A stretch of 37,141 nucleotides of DNA from Nitrospira sp. LK70 (GTDB taxonomy: Bacteria > Nitrospirota > Nitrospiria > Nitrospirales > Nitrospiraceae), in contig PHGD01000035.1 in assembly GCA_011090425.1 (NCBI GenBank), positions 1 through 37,141 of the forward strand. Direction: 5' to 3'. Numbering within the stretch: the stretch's first letter is position 1; the number at the start of each line of letters is the position of its first letter. Shown here one piece after another: positions 17,085 to 25,362 of the stretch. Under the pieces are notes generated by a model. That model had not been told where the DNA came from. It saw only the letters and a program-made list of their open reading frames with translations, and did no database searches. Made by a program: the position numbers and the translations under genes.

Positions 17085-17679
17085 ACTCGTCACGTTGACC
17101 ATGCAACACTTCTTCTTGGTCGGTGTTTCCATGCTCCTCGCCGCGAGCGTGGCGATTCCTCTCGGCATCATTCTCAGCTGGCGCTCCGGATGGCGGGATG
17201 TGGCACTCGAGGTGGTCAATGTCGTACAGACCGTTCCGAGCCTGGCTCTGTTCGGATTTCTGATTCCCGTTCCCGTCCTCGGTGGTATCGGCTCGCATAC
17301 CGCCATCATCGCGCTCGTCCTCTACGCTCTGCTGCCGATGCTTCACAATACCGTCACCGGCATTTTGAATGTAGATGTCGCTGTGCGGGATTCCGCTACG
17401 GCACTGGGCATGACGACGGGTGAGCGGATGTGGCAGGTGGAATTGCCGTTGGCGGCCCCGACGATCTTGGCCGGTGTCCGGATCGCGACGGTCACGACGA
17501 TCGGAACCGCGACCATCGCGGCTGCTATCGGCGCAGGAGGACTCGGAGTGTTTATTTTTCGCGGGCTGGCAACCGTAGACAGCGTGCTCCTCCTAGCCGG
17601 TGCGATCCCTGCGGCGCTCATGGCCATTGCGGCCGATCGAGGATTGGAATGGGTAGAGCGTGCGCTTTCGCGGTATTGA
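17059..17679 (+). CDS. ABC transporter permease, osmoprotectant/EgtU type
   Basis: 206 residues with five to six helices. The coupling block to the ATPase is VRDSATALGMTTGERMWQVE, followed by LPLAAPTILAGVRIATVTTI, the EAA-loop region of the OpuCB/OsmW permease class; GAGGLGVFIFRGLATVD is also typical. Unlike described EgtU proteins, which fuse permease and binding domain in one chain, this one ends after the membrane domain and the binding protein is a separate gene overlapping it by 31 bases. It forms the membrane channel of the transporter encoded by the flanking genes. Confidence 0.88.
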   Translation: MIPNSLLHELVTLTMQHFFLVGVSMLLAASVAIPLGIILSWRSGWRDVALEVVNVVQTVPSLALFGFLIPVPVLGGIGSHTAIIALVLYALLPMLHNTVTGILNVDVAVRDSATALGMTTGERMWQVELPLAAPTILAGVRIATVTTIGTATIAAAIGAGGLGVFIFRGLATVDSVLLLAGAIPAALMAIAADRGLEWVERALSRY

Positions 17680-18548
17680 TCCTGACAATCTCCTTCTTCG
17701 GCTGTTCAGACGAAGCACGGCCCATTACTGTCGGTTCTAAAAATTTTCTCGAACAGATTCTGCTCGGCGAAATCGCGGCACAGCATCTTGAGCGCCGGTT
17801 GGGACAACGCGTTGAACGCAAACTAAATTTGGGAGGAACGCTGCTGGTCCACAAGGCACTCGTCAACGGCGACATCGATCTCTACCCGGAATACTCAGGG
17901 ACCAGCGCGACGGCCATCCTGAACCTGGTGCCATCCCACGACGCCGATGATGTGTTGGCGCAGGTACGACGGGAGTACGAGACACGCTTCCATCTTCGTT
18001 GGTTCGATCCTCTCGGCTTCAACAACACCTTCGGCATGGTCATACGCAAGGCTGATGCGGAACGTTTGGGCATGCGTTCGCTGCAGGATGCGGAGCGCCA
18101 CCCCTCCGGGTGGGTTCTCGGGGTAGGATATGAGTTTCAGCAGCGTCCCGACGGACTTCCGAGCCTCTTGCGCGCTTATGCATTGCCGCTCCAGGGGACA
18201 CCGAAGGTCATGGACTTGGGATTACTCTATCGGGCGTTGGCGCAAGGTGATGTCAGCATGATAGCGGCTAACTCCACCGACGGACAGCTTCTCTCGCCGG
18301 ACGTCATCCTGCTCGAAGACAATAGGAATCGTTTCCCACAGTATGACGCCGCTTTCATTGCCAGGAACCAAACCATTGCGCGGGAACCTCGACTCGCAAC
18401 AGCGTTGCAAGATCTCAGTGGAAGATTTTCCGACGACACCATGCGGCGGTTAAATCATCAAGTCCTGGTTCAGCACGGTCGCATCGAGGAAGTAGCGGGT
18501 GAATTTCTCCGTACAAGCGGCCTACTGAAGGGACCTTCATCGCCATGA
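17649..18548 (+). CDS. substrate-binding lipoprotein, osmoprotectant/EgtU type
   Basis: 299 residues from the ATG at 17649, which lies inside the end of the permease gene; this start gives a proper lipoprotein signal (FAVLILTISFFGC, lipobox Cys at about 19). The mature part opens ITVGSKNFLEQILLGEIAAQ and contains DIDLYPEYSGTSATAIL, GFNNTFGMVI and GDVSMIAANSTDGQL, all standard for the OpuAC/glycine-betaine-binding fold (OpuCC, ProX, EgtU). The frame extends upstream to 17430 only as permease shadow. It would capture a quaternary amine outside the inner membrane and hand it to the permease. The position after egtBD points to ergothioneine, hercynine or histidine betaine as ligand; the specificity is not proven by sequence. 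Confidence 0.88.
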   Translation: MGRACAFAVLILTISFFGCSDEARPITVGSKNFLEQILLGEIAAQHLERRLGQRVERKLNLGGTLLVHKALVNGDIDLYPEYSGTSATAILNLVPSHDADDVLAQVRREYETRFHLRWFDPLGFNNTFGMVIRKADAERLGMRSLQDAERHPSGWVLGVGYEFQQRPDGLPSLLRAYALPLQGTPKVMDLGLLYRALAQGDVSMIAANSTDGQLLSPDVILLEDNRNRFPQYDAAFIARNQTIAREPRLATALQDLSGRFSDDTMRRLNHQVLVQHGRIEEVAGEFLRTSGLLKGPSSP

Positions 18549-18704
18549 GAGCGCAATAACCGCCGGCACAATCCCAGACCGATTCCTCACTGCCGTCGAC
18601 TTAGGGTCTTTTCTAGTCTGCCTGCATCGGTTATGATGCAAATTCCCCAGGCGACTTTCCTGGGCCACCGATCTTTCGATCCCGCTGCGCGTGGAGAGGC
18701 GATC

Positions 18705-19361
18705 ATGTTGCGATTCGTTTTGGCCATCATGCTGATGTTCATGCCCTTGAGTCTGTCTTCCTGCGATAAGGCCTATCTGGCGACCATGGAAAAGATGGGC
18801 TATGCCAAACGCGACATCCTCAGTAGCCGCGTCAAATCGGCGAGGGATGCGCAAGAAGACGCGAAGAAAGAGATTCAGAGCACCCTTGAGCAATTCGGCA
18901 AGGTGGTCTCCTATGAAGGAGGAGATCTGGAAGCCACCTATAAGAAGCTGAGCGGTGAACTGGAGACAAGCGAAGACAGTGCCGAGGCGGTCAGGAAGCG
19001 GATCGCGGACGTTGAAAGTGTGGCCGATGCGCTTTTCTCAGAGTGGGAGAAAGAGCTCGGTCAATACTCGAGCGCCGACTTGCGCCGGAAGAGCCAGGCC
19101 AAACTCACTCAAACAAAGGGCCGCTACCGAGAGATGATTGCAGCCATGAAGCGCGCGGAGCAACGGATCGAACCGGTCCTCAAACCTCTGCGCGATCAGG
19201 TCCTCTACCTGAAACACAATTTAAACGCACGCGCGCTCGCCGCCATCAAAGGAGAACTCGTCAAAGTGGATGCCCAAGTCGATCAGCTGGTCAAGGATAT
19301 GAACCGTTCCATCGCCGAAGCCGACAAGTTCATTCAGACAATGGAGAAAGAATCGGACTGA
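18705..19361 (+). CDS. DUF2959 lipoprotein
   Basis: 218 residues from the ATG at 18705 (GGAGAGG upstream). The signal ends in a lipobox (PLSLSSC), followed by YLATMEKMGYAKRDILSSRV, the typical DUF2959 opening. The rest is a long coiled-coil-like helical protein: DAQEDAKKEIQSTLEQFGKV, LEATYKKLSGELETSEDSAE and repeated heptads to the end (VDQLVKDMNRSIAEADKFIQ). DUF2959 has no known function; by form it is a periplasmic helical bundle anchored by lipid. It may share a transcript with the zinc peptidase 27 bases downstream. Confidence 0.85.
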   Translation: MLRFVLAIMLMFMPLSLSSCDKAYLATMEKMGYAKRDILSSRVKSARDAQEDAKKEIQSTLEQFGKVVSYEGGDLEATYKKLSGELETSEDSAEAVRKRIADVESVADALFSEWEKELGQYSSADLRRKSQAKLTQTKGRYREMIAAMKRAEQRIEPVLKPLRDQVLYLKHNLNARALAAIKGELVKVDAQVDQLVKDMNRSIAEADKFIQTMEKESD

Positions 19362-19388
19362 GTGTGTGCTACGTGAAGGAGAGTGCCT

Positions 19389-20249
19389 ATGCGTATCGAC
19401 CATCAACGCGAAAGCGACAACATCGAGGATCGTCGAGGCCTGGGCCCGGCCCGTATAGGGAGAGGCGGCCTCGGCATCGGCACCGTTGTGTTGGCGCTCG
19501 CCGTCAGTTACTTCACGGGCATCAATCCCCTGACCGTGATGAATCTCCTCAGCGGCGTCCAGAACATGACCGAGCTGTCCGCCCCATCTGAATCAGGCCC
19601 AATCGGCGCCCCTCAAGACCAACTGGGCAAGTTTGCCTCCGTCGTCCTTGCAGACACCGAAACGACCTGGCGAAATCTTCTTGGTCTCCGGTACGAGGAG
19701 CCTCGTCTGGTGCTCTTTTCAGGAGCGGTACAGTCGGCCTGCGGCACGACGTCGTCGGCCGTTGGTCCGTTCTACTGCCCCAACGATCACCGGGTCTATT
19801 TGGACCTTGCGTTCTTCGACGAAATGGCGCATCGTCTAGGGGCGGCGGGTGACTTTGCTCAGGCCTATGTGATCGCCCATGAGGTCGGCCATCACGTGCA
19901 AAATCTCCTTGGCGTCGCCGAAAAAGTGCATCGCCTCCGACGGCAGGTGTCTGAAGTGGAAGCAAACGCGCTTTCGGTCCGGATGGAACTCCAAGCCGAT
20001 TGTTATGCCGGTATCTGGGGTCATCACGCCAACCGCGAACGAAACTTGATCGAACCAGGAGATTTCGAGGAAGGACTCCGTGCGGCGGCGGCCATTGGTG
20101 ATGATCGATTGCAAAAAATGTCTCGCGGCCATGTTCAGCCGGAAAGCTGGACCCACGGCTCATCTGAACAGCGGATGACCTGGCTCAAGCGCGGGCTCGA
20201 GTCCGGTGATCCTTCTATCTGCAATACATTCGACAGGAAACGGCTATGA
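19389..20249 (+). CDS. neutral zinc metallopeptidase, YpfJ family
   Basis: 286 residues; the ATG at 19389 follows AAGGAGAG. A short hydrophilic N-terminus with RGLGPARIGRGG leads to one membrane helix (LGIGTVVLALAVSYFTGIN). The extracytoplasmic part holds the zinc-binding AYVIAHEVGHHVQNLLG (HEXXH), a downstream metal/catalytic block MELQADCYAGIWGHHA, and family blocks LVLFSGAVQSACGTTSSAVG with FYCPNDHRVYLDLAFFDEM. All are typical of the YpfJ-type neutral zinc metallopeptidase family (PF04228). Substrate unknown. Its stop overlaps the FUN14 start (ATGA). Confidence 0.92.
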   Translation: MRIDHQRESDNIEDRRGLGPARIGRGGLGIGTVVLALAVSYFTGINPLTVMNLLSGVQNMTELSAPSESGPIGAPQDQLGKFASVVLADTETTWRNLLGLRYEEPRLVLFSGAVQSACGTTSSAVGPFYCPNDHRVYLDLAFFDEMAHRLGAAGDFAQAYVIAHEVGHHVQNLLGVAEKVHRLRRQVSEVEANALSVRMELQADCYAGIWGHHANRERNLIEPGDFEEGLRAAAAIGDDRLQKMSRGHVQPESWTHGSSEQRMTWLKRGLESGDPSICNTFDRKRL

Positions 20250-20692
20250 GCGACGTACCAGCTCAGACTCAGAGTGGCGCCTTAGCCAAGGCGCTGGGAT
20301 CACTCGCATCCGACCCTCCCTGGGCGGCCAAATCCTTCCTCGCCGCCAGCGCGACGACCGCCGCCGGGCTCGGCGCCTGGCTCACCGACATGATGTCGCC
20401 GGCCCTCGCTCGTGGAGGGGCCAGCTTTCTCGGCGGGTTCTTGGTCGGTTGGGCGTTCCGAAAAACCGTGAAACTCGCTCTGTTGATCGCCGGCTCGTTG
20501 CTGGTGCTCATCGTCATCCTCAAAACGACCGGCTGGATTCACCTGGATTGGACCTTGATCCAGGCGGATACCAATCGTACGCTCGATTGGGCTCGAGGCA
20601 AAGCGCAGGGTCTCAAGGAAGTGTTGGCCGGCTATCTCCCCGCAGCCGGCGCCGCCGGCGCCGGAGCAATTTTTGGGTTGCGAAAGAAGTAA
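20246..20692 (+). CDS. FUN14-family membrane protein
   Basis: 148 residues. After a soluble 30-residue start come a glycine-rich membrane region (ATTAAGLGAWLTDM, GASFLGGFLVGWAFRKTVKL) and a second helix (ALLIAGSLLVLIVILKTTGW), then an amphipathic segment and a small C-terminal hydrophobic block (AAGAAGAGAIFGLRKK). The GGFLVGWAFRK block matches the FUN14 domain, known in mitochondria for mitophagy receptor FUNDC1 but of unknown role in bacteria. It is translationally coupled (ATGA) to the zinc peptidase, suggesting a joint function at the inner membrane. Confidence 0.75.
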   Translation: MSDVPAQTQSGALAKALGSLASDPPWAAKSFLAASATTAAGLGAWLTDMMSPALARGGASFLGGFLVGWAFRKTVKLALLIAGSLLVLIVILKTTGWIHLDWTLIQADTNRTLDWARGKAQGLKEVLAGYLPAAGAAGAGAIFGLRKK

Positions 20693-20773
20693 CTTCCAGC
20701 AGGCTGCGGGAAAATTCTAATTGCAAGCTTTGTATGGAGCTTCTTTCTTAGAGGTTGGTCTCGTTCATTCAGG

Positions 20774-22339
20774 CTACACATTCCCTAACCGTCCCGGTCC
20801 ATGAGTTTGGCGAGCCTGTTGGAGTTCTTTCACATGCTTCCGCAGGGCCTGGCCTAAGGTAGAACGTTCGACTTCTCGTTTAAATCGCTCACTCTCACGT
20901 TCGACCTGTTCGATCGTTTCGGTCAGTTGTCCGACTAAACGCCTGCCCGAACCGGTGAGCCACCCAAGATGGTGATCGGCGTACTGCAGGTCTTGTAGCG
21001 AGTAGCGGACGGATGCGATCTCCTCTAAACAACGAAACCGCGCTCGCTGCAAGTCTCTCTGTACAAGACCGGCCTTCTTCCATCTTGCCGCTCCGCCTCG
21101 CCCAGATCCCCAAGACGAAAGCCGCTGGAATAAGAGTGCTCCCATGGTGAAGGTAAAGGTCGCGTGAAGAATTCCACGCAACGGCCGGAGGCTCCGCCGC
21201 CACGGCGAGTAGAAGATCTGCCGGTTGTGGTCTCCACGATACATGACATACTTTCTTAATAAGAGGTTCAAATGATGATGGCTGTTTTCATGGATCAGGT
21301 CGTCGATCAGGTCGAGATTGCCACGATCGAAACAGTTGATGAAGGACAGCCCAGGTCGATGCCGGTAGCTGAAGCTGACTACCCCCTTCGCCTGCAGGGG
21401 GACAATGCGAGAGGTCAGCAGTGCCAACAGATCATGGCCTTCAGACCATGCGAGCCGGATAGTCTGCCAAGCGTGGCCGATGCGTTCGACTTGCTGCTGA
21501 TCAGTGGCCTTCACCGTCCTCGGCTGGCGATCCTTCCCATAGACAAGGGTCGGCCCGACGGTGATTGGACCGTTGTCGGTTTGAATTGCAACAAGTGGTG
21601 AACGGCACGCCCACTGCCATCGCCCCATTTCTCCCCATCTCAACCAGATTGAGGAAACGATCTTGCCGGTCTTCGCTGTAATCCCGGTCGGCTCTATTCG
21701 AAACGCGACTCGTCCTGACGACTGTCTCAATGCTCGTTGTACATCATGCGGCGCTGAGCACCATGCTCCATCGAGGTCCACGGAGAACGTTCCCGCAGCT
21801 TCGCTGCGCTCGAAGTTATCCACCAACCATCCCGACACATCCCATGATCCCATCTTCCTCTGGCCGCACCACTTGATCAACGACGCCGGACCAAACCAGA
21901 TCGACTCCTGGGTCAATTCCTGCGCCAACCGTCGACAGAGCGCGAACAACCGCGTTTCTAACCCACTTGCTTGAGGTCGGCCCTTCGGAAAGAGATCATC
22001 CAGATAGCCATGTTCAAAAAACTTCTCCTGACACTCGTGTAACAATTGTTCTGCAAACTCAGGCCGATCCCGTTCGCTCTTGAGCTGCCTGAGCACATCC
22101 AAGAGATACACAAGGTCATTCAGCGTCTCGATCCATCCGACAACTTTCCAGTTGGAATAGGTTTCCGGCTTGAGGCTTGAGTGGAGGCCGGCAAAGAAGC
22201 CAGTCGGAAGCCCTAATTCTCTGGCCAGATCAGCATGGTCGGCATGCAACTCTCGGCACAGGTCGATCAACAACCGCCGCATCGAGAGACGAAACTCATC
22301 CTGCAATTGCGTGAGCGGCTGCGGATCGAGAAGACGCAT
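20774..22339 (-). CDS. HEXXH-domain protein, alpha-ketoglutarate peptide beta-hydroxylase type
   Basis: 521 residues. The key segment is DDLIHENSHHHLNLLLRKYV: HEXXH with His350, Glu351 and His354. It is followed by IFYSPWRRSLRPLRGILHATFTFTMG, the PWR-x-x-x-RP-x-x-G-x-x-H block that marks the HEXXH motif domain (TIGR04267 from memory). In this family the HEXXH is now linked to alpha-ketoglutarate-dependent peptide hydroxylation of RiPP peptides rather than proteolysis. The N-terminal 150 residues are helical; the C-terminus has coiled-coil character (TETIEQVERESERFKREVER). No maturase, exporter or obvious precursor peptide lies beside it, so the substrate is open. The start has no clear ribosome site. 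Confidence 0.75.
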   Translation of the reverse strand: MRLLDPQPLTQLQDEFRLSMRRLLIDLCRELHADHADLARELGLPTGFFAGLHSSLKPETYSNWKVVGWIETLNDLVYLLDVLRQLKSERDRPEFAEQLLHECQEKFFEHGYLDDLFPKGRPQASGLETRLFALCRRLAQELTQESIWFGPASLIKWCGQRKMGSWDVSGWLVDNFERSEAAGTFSVDLDGAWCSAPHDVQRALRQSSGRVAFRIEPTGITAKTGKIVSSIWLRWGEMGRWQWACRSPLVAIQTDNGPITVGPTLVYGKDRQPRTVKATDQQQVERIGHAWQTIRLAWSEGHDLLALLTSRIVPLQAKGVVSFSYRHRPGLSFINCFDRGNLDLIDDLIHENSHHHLNLLLRKYVMYRGDHNRQIFYSPWRRSLRPLRGILHATFTFTMGALLFQRLSSWGSGRGGAARWKKAGLVQRDLQRARFRCLEEIASVRYSLQDLQYADHHLGWLTGSGRRLVGQLTETIEQVERESERFKREVERSTLGQALRKHVKELQQARQTHGPGRLGNV

Positions 22340-22570
22340 GACGGAACGACTAGGCGTGAAGTGCCGCGAGGCACTCTAGCGTAGCGGGGGAGAGGACGCA
22401 AGCAGGCTATACATGATGCCGGATCTCTCTCGCGCTTGCGGGTTCTTGCGGCACATCGTAGAGTGGCTGATTGAACAGTCGTGCTTGCGTCAAGGAGCTT
22501 GTAGGGTGATGCAACGCATGGAGAAAATTGGAGTAGGTTGCGACGGTCGCACCGACGTTGGAATTGAGCC
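22340..22570. other. divergent intergenic region with a GNRA-loop hairpin
   Basis: Lies between the leftward HEXXH gene and the rightward rqcH gene. AGTGCC GCGA GGCACT (22359-22374) is a perfect 6-base stem with a GNRA-class tetraloop but no T-run, so it is not a typical terminator. A 23-codon frame (ATG at 22510) overlaps the rqcH start; I cannot support it as a gene. Confidence 0.4.
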
Positions 22571-24013
22571 ATGGCGTTGAAGGCTGACGAGATCATGCAG
22601 GTGGTTCACGAGATTTCTCCCATCCTGCGTAGAGGATGGTTCCAAAAGATTCATCAGCCGACCGCCCGGACCTTGCTGTTCGAGGTTCGTGTACCGGGGC
22701 AGACGCATCGGCTCTTGATCTCCTGCGAACCGGAAACCGCTCGTCTGCATCTCGCGAGCCATTCAACGCCTAATCCCCCGACGCCTCCGCCGTTCTGTCA
22801 ATTCCTGAGAGCCCATTTCCAGGGAGCGAGAATCGACGACATCCACCAGGTTGCGAATGATCGCATTGTTGAGATTCAGATCACCGGCAAGGAGGGGTCT
22901 CGCACGATCCTGTGTGAATTGACCGGCAAAAAGGCCAATATCTTGGTCCTCGATGCCGAGCGACGAGTGCTGAGGGACCTTGCCGGCCAGCGAGCCCTTG
23001 TCGGACAACTCTATGCACCACCGGCCACTCGTGAGATCGGTCAAGAAAAAGCCCCGGTTCGGTTCTCGGGAATAGCCGACTCCCTGTTTCCTATCTCAGC
23101 CGAAATCGAGGCGTTCTACCAGCGCCAGGATGCAGCACGGGAAGTCGCACAGGCCAAAGACTTGCGCATACGATCCCTCAAGAAGTCACTCAAGAAACAA
23201 GTACGATTGATCGAGGCCTGGCAGAACGATCTATCAAGAGCCACCGCCTATCGCGACTATGCCCGATATGGAGAATTGATCAAGGCCAACCTCGGCGCGA
23301 TCGCGAAGGGAAGCGAGCTCATTGAGATGACAGATTATTTCGATGACAGCCTTCCCACCATCACGATTCCGCTCGACCCTATGAAATCTCCCCAGGGCAA
23401 CATGGACGACTACTTTCGAAAGCATCGCAAATTTCTTGCCGCCGAACGTGAACTCAGGCCACGTATCGAGCGAGCCGAGCAGGATCTGTGTAGAATTCGC
23501 CAAGAGCTCAGGGACATCGAGCAAGGAATCTGGATTCCGCCTGCCATCCCGTCTTCTCCTTTGAAGGCGAGGACTATCGCTCGGTCCACCAGGGACCAGA
23601 ACCAATCTACCGGCGCTCAACGTCGTGGCCCATTTCGCCGCTTCACCTCGACGGATGGGCTGCCCATCTTCGTCGGACGCAATGATCGAGAGAACGACGA
23701 GCTGACGTTCGGCCTCGCAAAGAGCGACGATCTCTGGCTACATGCCCGTGGGACACCAGGGTCTCACGTCGTCGTGCGATTGAGCAAAGGAACCGATCCG
23801 CCACCCGAAACCCTCGGTGACGCTGCCATGTTGGCACTCCTCTATAGTGATCTCAAGAAAAGCGGCAAAGGCGATGTCATCTACACGCGCCGCAAGTGGG
23901 TGAAGAAGGCGAAGGGCCAAGCGCCGGGAACGGTCGTCGTGACACAGGAGAAATCGCTGCACGTCAGTCTTGATAAGACTCGTCTTGAGGCGCTCAAAAA
24001 CCGGGCATCATGA
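22571..24013 (+). CDS. rqcH: RqcH/NFACT ribosome quality-control protein
   Basis: 480 residues, somewhat shorter than typical RqcH (about 570). Domain order: NFACT-N (1-180, HQPTARTLLFEVRVPGQTHR, CELTGKKANILVLD), a coiled-coil arm (about 190-320, RIRSLKKSLKKQVRLIEAW and FRKHRKFLAAERELRPRIER), then NFACT-R (from about 350, DGLPIFVGRNDRENDELTFG, DDLWLHARGTPGSHVVVR). Asp97-Arg98 (VANDRIVEI) matches the DR pair at the same numbers in Bacillus subtilis RqcH that is needed for alanine tailing. RqcH binds stalled 50S subunits with peptidyl-tRNA and adds C-terminal alanines that mark the chain for degradation. The HhH domain between N and coiled coil appears reduced. Confidence 0.9.
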   Translation: MALKADEIMQVVHEISPILRRGWFQKIHQPTARTLLFEVRVPGQTHRLLISCEPETARLHLASHSTPNPPTPPPFCQFLRAHFQGARIDDIHQVANDRIVEIQITGKEGSRTILCELTGKKANILVLDAERRVLRDLAGQRALVGQLYAPPATREIGQEKAPVRFSGIADSLFPISAEIEAFYQRQDAAREVAQAKDLRIRSLKKSLKKQVRLIEAWQNDLSRATAYRDYARYGELIKANLGAIAKGSELIEMTDYFDDSLPTITIPLDPMKSPQGNMDDYFRKHRKFLAAERELRPRIERAEQDLCRIRQELRDIEQGIWIPPAIPSSPLKARTIARSTRDQNQSTGAQRRGPFRRFTSTDGLPIFVGRNDRENDELTFGLAKSDDLWLHARGTPGSHVVVRLSKGTDPPPETLGDAAMLALLYSDLKKSGKGDVIYTRRKWVKKAKGQAPGTVVVTQEKSLHVSLDKTRLEALKNRAS

Positions 24014-24040
24014 TGCAGCCAGATCGTCACGCGACATGTA

Positions 24041-24104
24041 GAAATGGAAGTTTTTCTCGCCCTGTACAGGCTTCGGCCTTATGATTGGACGGGAGAACTT
24101 CCAT
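24041..24104 (+). promoter_or_regulatory. leader hairpin covering the receiver gene's ribosome site
   Basis: ATGGAAGTT (24044-24052) pairs perfectly with AACTTCCAT (24096-24104), and CTC with GAG across a 3-base bulge. The right arm includes part of GGGAG (24091-24095), the only ribosome site for the ATG at 24106. The loop contains a 10-base palindrome, CCTGTACAGG (24061-24070). Folding would hide the ribosome site. Confidence 0.45.
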
Positions 24105-24105
24105 C

Positions 24106-24612
24106 ATGCGCGATCAACAGGATATCCCATCATCAGAAGCTCCGCCGACCATCCTCGTCGTCGACGACGAACTCTCGATTACCAAACTCTGCAAAGCTCT
24201 TCTGGAAGGATCAGGATTCACCGTCATCGAGGCCGACGGCAGCTCGCAGGCTCTCAAGATCTGTACGCAGCATCACGGGCCGATCGATTTGCTTTTGACG
24301 GACCTCGTCTTACCCCCTCCGGCCTTTCAACTGTCGTCAACTTCCAACCAATTCCCGCACGTCAACGGTCATGAGCTGGCGGTGCGCGCTACCATGATCC
24401 GGAGCGGTCTCCGCATCATCCTGATGTCAGGGAATCCTGATAAAGAACTGAACAGTCATGGGATCAGGCGGGGAACACTCCCGTTCTTGGCGAAGCCGTT
24501 CGAGCGTGACCGCCTGATCACCCTCGTTCACAACGTCCTCGCACAGCCGGCGACGACCCTTGCAGTAGAACGGCGGCCATGCGCCGCCAACGATACCGAC
24601 TGGTTCGGCTGA
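24106..24612 (+). CDS. stand-alone response-regulator receiver protein
   Basis: 168 residues from the ATG at 24106. The receiver fold is clear: acidic pair Asp20-Asp21 (ILVVDDE), phospho-acceptor Asp66 (LLLTDLVLP), switch Ser near 108 (IILMSG) and Lys130 (LAKPF). There is no output domain; after residue 147 only a short disordered tail remains (ERRPCAANDTDWFG). Between the phosphorylation site and the third helix is an extra loop of about 15 residues (PPAFQLSSTSNQFPHVNG) absent from CheY-type receivers. Such single-domain proteins pass phosphate or dock on a partner. No histidine kinase is nearby. Confidence 0.85.
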   Translation: MRDQQDIPSSEAPPTILVVDDELSITKLCKALLEGSGFTVIEADGSSQALKICTQHHGPIDLLLTDLVLPPPAFQLSSTSNQFPHVNGHELAVRATMIRSGLRIILMSGNPDKELNSHGIRRGTLPFLAKPFERDRLITLVHNVLAQPATTLAVERRPCAANDTDWFG

Positions 24613-24627
24613 GCCCGATGCGACAGG

Positions 24628-25290
24628 CTATGCATGCTCCGTCATGAACCATCCGGCGATCGATAACCGCCGATGCTGGCCGGCCGTGGGATCCACGCGG
24701 CAGACTCGGTGGTATCGAGGGACGGTAAACATGACCAGCGATCCAGGGCGAGGTTCGATACAGTGGGTCGGTGTAAGATTGATAGACCCTCCATCCTGAT
24801 CTGCTCGCCGCTCATAGATGATCAATTCCCCACCCCAATCGGGCTGCCATTCCTCATGAAAGTAGGTGACGACGGCGATCCGACGCTGCAAGGCTCGACG
24901 GCCCTTTACGAAACGACCCTGGTCCGTATCGTCATGGGTCAAGAGGCAGTCCCCCGCAGAATACGAGTAGTAGTTGAATCCCACATGGCGCCCGATGATA
25001 TTCGGGAAAGATTCGATATGGTCTCGAATGCAGGGGAGCTGTAGACGCGACAGAAATCGCTGGGCTTCACCTGAGCCGATTTCAGCTTTTGCCCAGTTGC
25101 CGGAATTCGGAAAGTCTTCTCGAGCGTTCGGCAGATCCGAAAGGCTTTTCCAGACAGCCTGATTCATTGCTGAGCGAAAAAATTGCCGCTCTTCTGACGA
25201 CCAAAAGTTCTCCACGACCAGCACCGAGCTTCTCTGAAATGAGAAGGAGGATAACTCAGCCGGTCCTCTTGTCGCTTGCGCAACGTTCAT
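24628..25290 (-). CDS. 2OG-Fe(II) dioxygenase, prolyl-4-hydroxylase type
   Basis: 220 residues. After the N-terminal EDG-type start (VLVVENFWSSEERQFFRSAM) the double-stranded beta helix carries Fe ligands His119 and Asp121 (LLTHDDTDQG) and His194 (VPRYHRVCRV), with an Arg about 14 residues on (HRRLSIAGWF) to hold 2-oxoglutarate. YFHEEWQPDWGGELIIYERR is typical of prolyl-4-hydroxylase-like enzymes of the OGFOD1/Ofd1 and bacterial PHD group, some of which hydroxylate ribosomal protein S12 or EF-Tu. The target here is unknown. GAGGAAGC precedes the ATG. It lies about 1.3 kb from another likely 2OG enzyme's neighbour rqcH; no operon link is seen. Confidence 0.85.
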   Translation of the reverse strand: MNVAQATRGPAELSSFSFQRSSVLVVENFWSSEERQFFRSAMNQAVWKSLSDLPNAREDFPNSGNWAKAEIGSGEAQRFLSRLQLPCIRDHIESFPNIIGRHVGFNYYSYSAGDCLLTHDDTDQGRFVKGRRALQRRIAVVTYFHEEWQPDWGGELIIYERRADQDGGSINLTPTHCIEPRPGSLVMFTVPRYHRVCRVDPTAGQHRRLSIAGWFMTEHA

Positions 25291-25362
25291 GCTTCCTCAC
25301 GGTCCTTGGGACGAATCATGCAGGCTATCAGCCTCGGTCTATTATCCTCCGGTGCTATCGAA

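Noticed and set aside
22510-22581. 23-codon frame just before rqcH, considered as a RiPP precursor or leader peptide
   Set aside because: No Gly-Gly or other leader pattern, poor ribosome spacing, and it overlaps the rqcH start; conservation data would be needed.
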